Assembly (NCBI RefSeq): GCF_905371695.1 | Contig: NZ_CAJPMA010000045.1 | Location: 1 to 13,123, forward strand | Direction of reading: 5' to 3' | Origin: an uncultured Campylobacter sp. | GTDB taxonomy: Bacteria; Campylobacterota; Campylobacteria; Campylobacterales; Campylobacteraceae | Length of the DNA stretch: 13,123 nucleotides | Part shown: positions 5,360 to 11,893 of the stretch, in pieces | How the letters are laid out: each line of letters starts with the position of its first letter | Position numbering within the stretch: the first letter of the stretch is position 1 | Position numbers and translations under genes: made by a program | Notes under the pieces: generated by a model | Seen by the model: only the letters and a program-made list of their open reading frames with translations | What the model was told of the DNA's origin: nothing | Databases searched by the model: none

Positions 5360-7192
5360 TTATGGAATTTGCAAAACCAAAATTTGCGATTTTAGTTCCT
5401 CGCATCTTTGCGAAAGTCGGCGTATTTTGGATATTTTCTCATCTTTTATCCGTCTAAAATCCGCCCCTAAAACGGATAAAATTTTGTTTAAAAACGAGGT
5501 TGATCCCAGCATCTCGTTCTCGAATTCGTATAAATTCAGCGAGGTCAAAACTCGCTCGAAAGCCTCCTTGGCACTCGGGATAAAAAGGGCGAAATTTAGC
5601 GGGTCTTTTTCGTATGAAAGTACGCTAGCGTCGATCTTATCCTTGATAAAATGTACAGAAATTTTAATCGCGTTTTCGTAGTTTGCGGCGACTTTTAAAT
5701 TTAGCCGATCGAAAAATAGCGCCGTCTTTTGCGCGGCTAAAAATTTCGCTTGCTCGTAATCTCTTAAAAACGTTTCGTAAGCGCTCCCGACTTGCGCACA
5801 AAATGCGGAGAATTCGGCGTCTGAATGAACGGGTGCCTCTTTTTGAACGTTTTCAAAGCGCGCCTTAAAAATTAAAATTTCGCGCTCCAAGCCCTTATAA
5901 ATTTCATTTATCGCGCCGCAAATTTCATCTTGCAGCGCGGTTAAATTTCGCCTGTAAATCCTAAAAAATTTCGCCAGCTTTACGTCGTTGTAGATTAGCT
6001 TCGTAAAGACCTCGTCTGCGTCTAGGCGCATTACTTCGTATCGGACGCGCTTAATTTTTTCCCCTCCTAAAAGCGCGCTTTTGCTTTCAAAGCGGCTTGC
6101 GGATTTGGGCCTTAGCGAGGCTATGATCTCGTCCGCGATCGTTTGCGCGATCTGTTTTATTTCGTTAAACGCGACTTCGATTTTGGGGTTAAATTTTGCC
6201 CTTAAAAGCTCGAATTCGCCCGTTAAATTTTCGTCGAAATTCGTTAAAATTTTAGCTGCCGTCCCGTAAGCGTCCGCGAAAAAATCGTATTGCGCTGCTA
6301 GCGTAGAGACCAGCTTTTTGCACCTTTTGCGTACGAAATTTCGCTTTAAGTCTTCGCCCGTAAATTCGCTCTCTACGGCGCTTAAAATTTCGCTAAATCC
6401 GCTTTGCGCCATAAGCTTTTCGTCGCCGTCTCTCGCCGCTTCGCACGCTTGTTTGGCGGAGATCGCGACTATGCGCTTAAAATTTTCGCCTAGCGTTTTT
6501 CGCGTATGGTCTAGTACGCGTTCTAGTTCGTCCGCGCTTAATTTATCCTTTTGGTTTAGCGCGCAGATCGCGATTTTATCGCCCGCGCGTAGAAATTTCG
6601 CAAGATCTTTTAGCTCGCTGGCGCGCGCCGCGTTTTGCGCTAGGCTTAGCCAAATAACGGCGCCTACGTTTTCTAGCGCGTCTTCGGTGGTTTTCGTATC
6701 GGAGCTTGAAAGCGAGTTAAGCCCCGGCGTATCGATGAAATTTACGCGCTTTAAAATAGGCGAGGGCGCGTAGATGCAAAGCCGCTCTACGTCGTCCGTA
6801 AATACGCGCTGATCGACGAAATCGGCGATGCGCTCCACGCATAAATTTAGCTCTTTGCCGTTTTTATAATCAACCCTTAGCGCGTAGCTTTGCCCGTATT
6901 TTACGTGCGTTAGCCGCGCAGTTACGGGAGTGACGCCCGAGGGTAAAATTTCGCGTCCCAAAAGTGCGTTTAAAAAGGTCGATTTCCCGCTTGAAAACTG
7001 CCCGACGATCGCGATTTGCACGGGTTCGTCGATAAATAAATCAAGCTTTTGAAGCTCTTTTTCAAGCTGCCGCGAAGGGTGAAAACAAGGCGCCGTAATC
7101 TCGTAGGCAAAGCGTTTAAATCGCCCGTAAAAATCGCTTGAAAATTCCTTAAAATAGGCTTCTTTGTAGGCCTTTATAAATTCTTTAAACAT
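5360..7192 (-). CDS. Dynamin-like GTPase, DLP2 type (like C. jejuni Cj0412)
   Basis: The 610-residue GTPase belongs to the bacterial dynamin-like family, acting at the inner membrane in remodelling or tethering. The GTPase motifs are in order: P-loop GQFSSGKS (64-71), switch-I GVTPVT (86-91), G3 DTPG (154-157) and G4 NQKD (213-216). After about residue 290 comes a long, mostly alpha-helical stalk with many basic and aromatic residues, as expected for the neck and trunk. Length is nearly that of C. jejuni Cj0412 as I remember it (about 609). It starts inside the end of the DLP1 gene (ATGTTTAA, 8-nt overlap), so the two are translationally coupled. In C. jejuni the products form a heteromeric complex that tethers membranes. 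G4 is NQKD rather than the usual T/NKxD, which is tolerated in this family. Confidence 0.92.
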   Translation of the reverse strand: MFKEFIKAYKEAYFKEFSSDFYGRFKRFAYEITAPCFHPSRQLEKELQKLDLFIDEPVQIAIVGQFSSGKSTFLNALLGREILPSGVTPVTARLTHVKYGQSYALRVDYKNGKELNLCVERIADFVDQRVFTDDVERLCIYAPSPILKRVNFIDTPGLNSLSSSDTKTTEDALENVGAVIWLSLAQNAARASELKDLAKFLRAGDKIAICALNQKDKLSADELERVLDHTRKTLGENFKRIVAISAKQACEAARDGDEKLMAQSGFSEILSAVESEFTGEDLKRNFVRKRCKKLVSTLAAQYDFFADAYGTAAKILTNFDENLTGEFELLRAKFNPKIEVAFNEIKQIAQTIADEIIASLRPKSASRFESKSALLGGEKIKRVRYEVMRLDADEVFTKLIYNDVKLAKFFRIYRRNLTALQDEICGAINEIYKGLEREILIFKARFENVQKEAPVHSDAEFSAFCAQVGSAYETFLRDYEQAKFLAAQKTALFFDRLNLKVAANYENAIKISVHFIKDKIDASVLSYEKDPLNFALFIPSAKEAFERVLTSLNLYEFENEMLGSTSFLNKILSVLGADFRRIKDEKISKIRRLSQRCEELKSQILVLQIP

Positions 7193-9281
7193 TTTTTAGC
7201 TCCGAGATTAGGCTTATTAGCTCGCTTTTTTGCTTTGCGAGCTTTTCTATTCGGCTTGCGACGTTCGCGTTTTTATCGCTTAAAAATTTAGCTTCGTTTT
7301 GTAGCCTCTCTTCGCGCGATTTAAGCTCCAAAATTTTAGCCCCTAGCGCGCGGGATAATAAATTTTCGAAATTTTGCTTTTCTAATCTTGCTAGCGCGGC
7401 GATAAAATTTTTAATATTTTCATCCTCTAAAAACTCGTCCAGCGCCTTATCTACCGCGCTTGATAGCGCGTCGCTTTCCAAGTAGCCCGCGATGCTTCGC
7501 CACGCGCCGTCAAGGTCTAGATTTACGCCCGCTTTGCTCATATATTCGCCTACGTTAAAAATTTGCGGCTCGTAGCCCGCGTTAAATCCGCTAAATTTTA
7601 GCTCTATCGCGTTCGCGCAGGATTTTAGCGCCTCTACGATCTGCTGTCTGCGCGTTCGGGCGAGGTTTGTTATCTCATCGTTTAGTCCGCTTTTTAGGAT
7701 ATATTCTACGCGTGCGGGTCGCTTTATTTTTTGCTTTTTTTGATAGGCCGCTTCGTTTAAAATTCTATCTTTTATCTTTGCGCTAAGGGCTTTTAGGCTC
7801 GCCGCAAACGCGCTATCAAAGCCTACTTCGCTAATTTTTGCCAACTCCTCGGAGGCGAGAGCTTTTATCTCGTTTTGCAGGTTTTGCAGTTTTTCTTTTT
7901 GCGCGTTTAGCTCGGCTAAATTTTGCAGCGCGTCCGAGTTTGAGCCGCCTAAGACGAGTAGGCTCTCGTCCGCGCTTGCCAGCAGTTTGCTCGCCGCGTT
8001 TAAAAGCGCGTTTTCGTAAGCTTTTATGCTAAGTTTTACCTTTACGTTATTTTCTCCGAGAAGCGTTTCGTAAAGGAAATTTCTAAATTCCTCCACGCCG
8101 CCGCCCTTGCCGTCAAGGTATTTTTTCGCGCTAACGGCGAAGAACTCCGTTCGCTCGCCGCCGGTTAAATCCGCCAGCCGCGCCGAGACCGCCTTTTTTA
8201 CGTAATTCGTCGCTTCGTTTAGCTCGCCCGCGCTCAGCATATCGGCGTGCGTTAGCAAGACCGCGAGCTTTGCTACGCCCGCGCGCTTAAAGCAGCCTTC
8301 TAGGAAGTCTAAATCCTTTTGTGACGCGCTTTGGGCGGCATTCATCAAATACACGACTAGATCGCACTTTGCGATGTAATCAAGCGAAATTTTTTCGCGT
8401 AAAAACACCGCGTCGTCGATACCCGGCGTATCGGCGATACAAATTCCCTCTTTTAAAAGGTTTAAATTTTCGTAAAGCTCGACGCTTTTTACGGCGGGCG
8501 AGAGCTCGCTCGCGGCGGACGTGTAGTTCTTGATTTCGTCCGCTTTTACGCTAATTTGGGTTAAATTTTTAAAATTTTCGGGTATTTTTACGCCGAGTTC
8601 TCTTAGTTCGTTTTCGTCGTAAAAATTTATCTTCGCGCTCGGGCGCTCGGCGAATTTTAAGAATGTTAAATTTGCTGTTTCGGGTACGTTTGAAGCGCCT
8701 AAAACGCGCTTATCTAAAAGCGCGTTTAAAAGCGTGGATTTGCCTGCGTTTACGACGCCCGCGACCGCTACGTTAAAATTTAGCTCGTTAAATTTCTCTC
8801 TCGCCGATTTTACGGCTGCGGCTAAATTTCCATCGTCCCCGAGGGCTAAAATTTTATCAGCTATTTCGTTTAGCTCGCCTCTTTTTTCGCGTAAAAATCC
8901 CGTAGTTTTAGGATTTTGCTCCACGCTTTGATCGGCCGATATTCGCGCCAAAAAATCGCTTAAAATTTCAAAATTTTCCCGCGTTATTATCTTTTCGTCT
9001 CTTAAAATCGCAAGCGCGTCCGTTAGCTTATCCTTTGAAATTTTAGCGCCTTTTAGCGCGTTTAAAATACCCGCTTGCGCGCTTTGGACGCTAAAAAGGT
9101 CTGCTCGCAAGCCGTTTGCGCGTAAAATTCGCCTAAATGCGTCTAGCGCCATAAAATTATCGTAGTTTTTAGGATCTACCGCTAGCATGACCGCTAGTTC
9201 GTTTTCGTCTGCCGTGAGCTTGAAATTAGGGTCTAGGCATAGCTTTTGCGAACCCCAGATTTCATCTAAAATTTCGTCCAT
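7185..9281 (-). CDS. Dynamin-like GTPase, DLP1 type (like C. jejuni Cj0411)
   Basis: The 698-residue partner of the downstream DLP2 begins with an N-terminal extension of about 165 residues before the GTPase domain. That extension is longer than in typical bacterial dynamins; in the C. jejuni homologue this part is, as I recall, involved in complex assembly. GTPase motifs are P-loop GVVNAGKS (175-182), switch-I threonine in ETANLT (201-206), G3 DTPG (284-287) and G4 THAD (344-347). Helical stalk segments follow, with coiled-coil-like runs at about 465-495 (LNAQKEKLQNLQNEIKAL) and 648-698. ATG 9279-9281 has a weak AAGAG/AAAG ribosome site. It heads a two-gene operon with DLP2. It is divergent from the porin gene across 218 bp, and frdB lies beyond the porin, whereas in C. 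jejuni it directly follows frdB. Confidence 0.92.
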   Translation of the reverse strand: MDEILDEIWGSQKLCLDPNFKLTADENELAVMLAVDPKNYDNFMALDAFRRILRANGLRADLFSVQSAQAGILNALKGAKISKDKLTDALAILRDEKIITRENFEILSDFLARISADQSVEQNPKTTGFLREKRGELNEIADKILALGDDGNLAAAVKSAREKFNELNFNVAVAGVVNAGKSTLLNALLDKRVLGASNVPETANLTFLKFAERPSAKINFYDENELRELGVKIPENFKNLTQISVKADEIKNYTSAASELSPAVKSVELYENLNLLKEGICIADTPGIDDAVFLREKISLDYIAKCDLVVYLMNAAQSASQKDLDFLEGCFKRAGVAKLAVLLTHADMLSAGELNEATNYVKKAVSARLADLTGGERTEFFAVSAKKYLDGKGGGVEEFRNFLYETLLGENNVKVKLSIKAYENALLNAASKLLASADESLLVLGGSNSDALQNLAELNAQKEKLQNLQNEIKALASEELAKISEVGFDSAFAASLKALSAKIKDRILNEAAYQKKQKIKRPARVEYILKSGLNDEITNLARTRRQQIVEALKSCANAIELKFSGFNAGYEPQIFNVGEYMSKAGVNLDLDGAWRSIAGYLESDALSSAVDKALDEFLEDENIKNFIAALARLEKQNFENLLSRALGAKILELKSREERLQNEAKFLSDKNANVASRIEKLAKQKSELISLISELKNV

Positions 9282-9391
9282 CTTTGCTCTTTAAATTTTA
9301 ATATTTTCGGTAAAAATTCTAATATCTTTTAGCTTAAATCGTCGATTTGTTTCAAAATTTCTTATTTCGTTTACCGTTTCTTTACTAAATT

Positions 9392-9403
9392 CCGAAATTT
9401 CGG
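9392..9403. promoter_or_regulatory. Perfect 12-bp palindrome at about -40 of the porin promoter (candidate operator)
   Basis: CCGAAATTTCGG is an exact palindrome whose centre lies about 40 bp upstream of the start site predicted from the -10 at 9426-9431. It therefore occupies the position of a -35 box or class II activator site. It is also within the divergent DLP1 regulatory region. No known Campylobacter regulator site is identified by eye. Confidence 0.4.
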
Positions 9404-9422
9404 CGTAAAAATAAATTTTATG

Positions 9423-9431
9423 TGTTATAAT
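9423..9431 (+). promoter_or_regulatory. Extended -10 promoter of the porin gene
   Basis: TGTTATAAT is an exact TGn extended -10 with a consensus TATAAT. The 17-bp-spaced -35 position (about 9403-9408) does not resemble TTGACA, which is usual for Campylobacter sigma-70 promoters. The predicted start is near 9438, giving a leader of about 62 nt. The match to consensus suggests strong expression, as expected for a major porin. Confidence 0.75.
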
Positions 9432-9441
9432 CGCCGTATGG

Positions 9442-9476
9442 AAATTCCTTAATTAAAATAAAAACATAAGGAATTT
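9442..9476 (+). promoter_or_regulatory. 5'-leader stem-loop of porin mRNA
   Basis: AAATTCCTTA (9442-9451) and TAAGGAATTT (9467-9476) are perfect 10-bp complements with a 15-nt A-rich loop. They begin only about 4 nt after the predicted transcription start and end 12 nt before the AAGGAG ribosome site (9489-9494). The placement resembles 5'-terminal hairpins that protect outer-membrane-protein mRNAs from decay. The right arm also contains TAAGGA, a decoy-like Shine-Dalgarno word that would be hidden in the stem. Confidence 0.55.
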
Positions 9477-9499
9477 TTAAATTTTACGAAGGAGTTCTT

Positions 9500-10879
9500 A
9501 TGAAATTAGGCAAACTTAGTTTGATCGCCGCGGTAGCATTAGGCTGTGTAGCGGGCGCAAACGCTGCGGATACGCTAACCGAAGCGCTAACTAACGGCAA
9601 GCTTTCTACTACGTTAAGAGCGGTTTACGCCGATAAAACGAACCAAGAAAACGCTTACCAAAACGAGCATATTTTCGGCATGGGCGTAGAAGTAGGCTAC
9701 GTAACCGATCCTCTTTACGGATTTAGAATCGGCGTTACCGGCCAAGGTTGGACCTCTCCGTATAGCCCTAGCCGCGGCGCAAAAAGCTACTACGATAAAG
9801 AATTTTACGCAAACGGCTTTGTAATGTCCGAGCTATACCTAGGCTACGGCATCGGTAAAACCGATATCAAAGTAGGTCGCCAATACGTCGTTACTCCGTT
9901 GGTAGCGGGCAACTACACTCGCGGATTTAAAGAGGCTTTTGAAGGCGTAAGCATCGTAAATAAAGATATCCCGGGCACTACGCTAGGCGCCGGATGGTAT
10001 TATAAATTCCAAGGCAGAAGCAAAGTGGCTATGGGCGGCGGAACCGCGGGTAAAACGGGTCGCGCTCCGACGTTTAAAGATAGAGTAATTATGGGCGGAT
10101 TAACCGGTCCCGTAACTATGGAATTCGACGATATCTATACCCTTTACATAGAAAACAAATCCGTTCCCGGCTTAAAATTAACCGGCGCGTTCGCTCGCGT
10201 TTCGGACGTGGTATATCCTAGAAATAGCAAAAAAGAGAACGACGTAAATTTATATTTGTTAGAAGCTAATTATAAATTGCCGGTAGCGGATCTTTTAAAA
10301 GTAGGCGTCGATGCGATGTGGAAAGGCAGCCGCGTAAATAACGAGCTAGATAAAGCTAACTACGACGGCGATATGTTCGGATTTAGAGCGGGCGTTTACG
10401 ACTTTTACGGCGCCGGGCTAAGCTATGCGTTTACCAGAGTTAGCGACGACGACGCGGTAATTCTAGGCGTAGGCAACGGTCCCGGCTCATACACCGCGCT
10501 ACCTATTCGCGGACCTTTCGTATATACGGCATACGCGGGTATGGATACTCACAAATTTACGCTTGATTACAACTTCTCCGCGATCGGCGTAAAAGGGCTT
10601 AAAGCTTCCGCTCAGTACGTAAGAGGAAATCAAAGTACTCCGTCAAGAACCGCAGGCGCTACGAGAGCTAATACGCATATGGACGTGAGAGGATATGCGG
10701 GCGTTTTAAGTTATGACGTAGAGGCTGTTAAGGGTCTAAGCGTAAGCGCTACTTATACGGATCTTGAAAGATTAAAATATAATGCCGCCGGTACTCGAAC
10801 CAGCGATCAAAACGAAAGAGAGCTTTGGCTACAAGCATCTTATAAATTCGACCTTCTAGGCACTGCCGAGAAGAAATAA
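9500..10879 (+). CDS. OprD-family outer membrane porin
   Basis: The 459-residue precursor has a Sec signal MKLGKLSLIAAVALGCVAGANA, with cleavage predicted after residue 22 (ANA|AD). The mature start, DTLTEALTNGKLSTTLRAVY, is the OprD-type opening rather than the Campylobacter MOMP/PorA opening. The rest is a chain of amphipathic beta-strands rich in Tyr, Gly and Asp (ELYLGYGIGKTDIKVGRQ, FTLDYNF, GLKASAQYVRG), fitting a single-chain beta-barrel for small anionic or peptide solutes. The last strand (ELWLQASYKF) is followed by DLLGTAEKK instead of ending on the usual terminal aromatic residue. ATG 9500 has AAGGAG at 5-nt spacing. It is monocistronic, between its own promoter and hairpin terminator, and opposite in strand to both neighbours. 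The substrate cannot be inferred. Confidence 0.88.
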   Translation: MKLGKLSLIAAVALGCVAGANAADTLTEALTNGKLSTTLRAVYADKTNQENAYQNEHIFGMGVEVGYVTDPLYGFRIGVTGQGWTSPYSPSRGAKSYYDKEFYANGFVMSELYLGYGIGKTDIKVGRQYVVTPLVAGNYTRGFKEAFEGVSIVNKDIPGTTLGAGWYYKFQGRSKVAMGGGTAGKTGRAPTFKDRVIMGGLTGPVTMEFDDIYTLYIENKSVPGLKLTGAFARVSDVVYPRNSKKENDVNLYLLEANYKLPVADLLKVGVDAMWKGSRVNNELDKANYDGDMFGFRAGVYDFYGAGLSYAFTRVSDDDAVILGVGNGPGSYTALPIRGPFVYTAYAGMDTHKFTLDYNFSAIGVKGLKASAQYVRGNQSTPSRTAGATRANTHMDVRGYAGVLSYDVEAVKGLSVSATYTDLERLKYNAAGTRTSDQNERELWLQASYKFDLLGTAEKK

Positions 10880-10884
10880 ACTTC

Positions 10885-10900
10885 GGGGGAGAAATCCCCC
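10885..10900 (+). terminator. GNRA-loop hairpin after the porin gene
   Basis: GGGGGA-GAAA-TCCCCC is a perfect 6-bp GC-rich stem with a GAAA tetraloop, starting 5 nt after the stop. It is followed by a pyrimidine-rich stretch (CTTCTCTCTGTCGTTTCTTT) rather than a pure T run. It could be a terminator or a 3'-end stabilising hairpin for an abundant mRNA. Confidence 0.6.
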
Positions 10901-10926
10901 ACCTTCTCTCTGTCGTTTCTTTATAA

Positions 10927-11094
10927 TTTATAATTTTACCTGCTTTTTATCCTGCGTTTTGCGCGCTCGGTCTCATCGGTCTTATAGGTGCGAAATTTTA
11001 TAGATGCGTACGCGCATATTTAAATGACGAGACGAAATTCGCAAGCTTTATCGCGCTAGAAATTTTAGTAGGCGACGTAGCGGAATATATTTAA
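10927..11094 (+). other. Possible gene remnant between porin and frdB (start-less open frame)
   Basis: The 294-bp gap between the porin stop and the frdB end holds no complete gene. One plus frame is open for about 55 codons to TAA 11092-11094 and reads like protein, with a hydrophobic segment (FCALGLIGLIGAKFY) followed by KFASFIALEILVGDVAEYI. It has no ATG, GTG or TTG start and no ribosome site. It may be a scrap of a deleted gene at a place where gene order differs from C. jejuni. Chance is also plausible. Confidence 0.22.
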
Positions 11095-11127
11095 GAGCGG
11101 TAAGAGTTAAAATTTGCGAGAATTTTT

Positions 11128-11157
11128 AAAAAACCCGCGAGCCGCAAAAACCCGCGG
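11128..11157 (-). terminator. Intrinsic terminator of the frdAB transcript
   Basis: On the minus strand CCGCG (11157-11153) pairs with CGCGG (11139-11135) and is followed by one G and six T residues (11133-11128). It begins 17 nt after the frdB stop. The stem is only 5 bp with a 13-nt loop, but the T tract is good and the position is right. Confidence 0.6.
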
Positions 11158-11173
11158 ATCTTAAACGGCGCGA

Positions 11174-11893
11174 TTATTTTAATGCGACCATTTTGCGGCG
11201 CATATAAGCTATGCGGCTTTGAAGCGGGAGGTGTTTAGGGCAGTTATCCTCGCAACCTAGCAAAGTCATACAGCCAAACACGCCGTCATCGTCGCCGATA
11301 AGTTCGTAAAAGTCCTCGTCGGTTCGTTTATCAAGCGCGTCGATTTTAAATCTAGCTACGCGGTTAAGTCCGACCGCACCGATGAAATCAGGCCTCATGA
11401 TAGCCGTACCGCATGCAGCCACGCAGATACCGCACTCGATGCAGCGGTCAAGCTCAAATACTTCCTGCGCTACTTCAGGCTCAACCTTTTCCTCAAGCTT
11501 AGAGATATCGGTCTCGTGGTCGGTGTGTATCCAGCTCTCCACGCGCTTACTCATTGCGTTCATCCAGTTACCCGTGTCTACGCTTAGGTCTTTTAGTAGC
11601 TTAAATACCGGCAGAGGCATAAGCTCGATCACGCCGTTTGGATAGTCTTTGGTTAGCGTACGGCAAGCAAGCTTTGGCGTACCGTTAACTAGCATACCGC
11701 AGCTACCGCATATACCGGCGCGGCAAACGAAGTCAAAGCTAAGATCCGGGTCAAATTTCTCGCGAATTTGATTTAACGCTATAAAAAGCGTCATGCCGTC
11801 GGTTTCTTCTAGCTCGTAGGTCGCGAAATGCGGCTTTGAAATTTTGCTTAACGGATTATATTTAAATGCTTTTATGGTTATTTTTCTACTCAT
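11174..11893 (-). CDS. frdB: Fumarate reductase iron-sulfur subunit FrdB
   Basis: The 239-residue subunit carries electrons from the membrane cytochrome subunit to the FrdA flavin during fumarate respiration. The N-terminal ferredoxin domain binds [2Fe-2S] through Cys57, Cys62, Cys65 and Cys77 (CRAGICGSC...C). The C-terminal domain binds [4Fe-4S] and [3Fe-4S] through CIECGICVAAC (Cys151, 154, 157, 161) and Cys208, Cys214, Cys218 (CMTLLGCEDNC). Length and spacing match the Wolinella/Campylobacter type, an epsilonproteobacterial quinol:fumarate reductase that can also work as succinate dehydrogenase in this group. The start ATG overlaps the frdA end (ATGAGTAG, 8 nt), so translation is coupled. 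The complex faces the cytoplasm on the inner membrane. A terminator follows, so frdB is the last gene of the operon here. Confidence 0.98.
   Translation of the reverse strand: MSRKITIKAFKYNPLSKISKPHFATYELEETDGMTLFIALNQIREKFDPDLSFDFVCRAGICGSCGMLVNGTPKLACRTLTKDYPNGVIELMPLPVFKLLKDLSVDTGNWMNAMSKRVESWIHTDHETDISKLEEKVEPEVAQEVFELDRCIECGICVAACGTAIMRPDFIGAVGLNRVARFKIDALDKRTDEDFYELIGDDDGVFGCMTLLGCEDNCPKHLPLQSRIAYMRRKMVALK

Noticed and set aside
9500..9565. Lipoprotein signal in the porin (cysteine at residue 16 in ALGC)
   Set aside because: Position -3 is Ala and -2 is Leu, which does not fit the lipobox. A normal AxA cleavage site (ANA) follows at residues 20-22, and the mature protein is a beta-barrel.
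9500..10879. Classification as the Campylobacter major outer membrane protein PorA/MOMP
   Set aside because: The mature N-terminus and strand pattern (TLTEALTNGKLSTTLRAVY) fit OprD-type porins. The MOMP opening and its typical strand sequences are absent.
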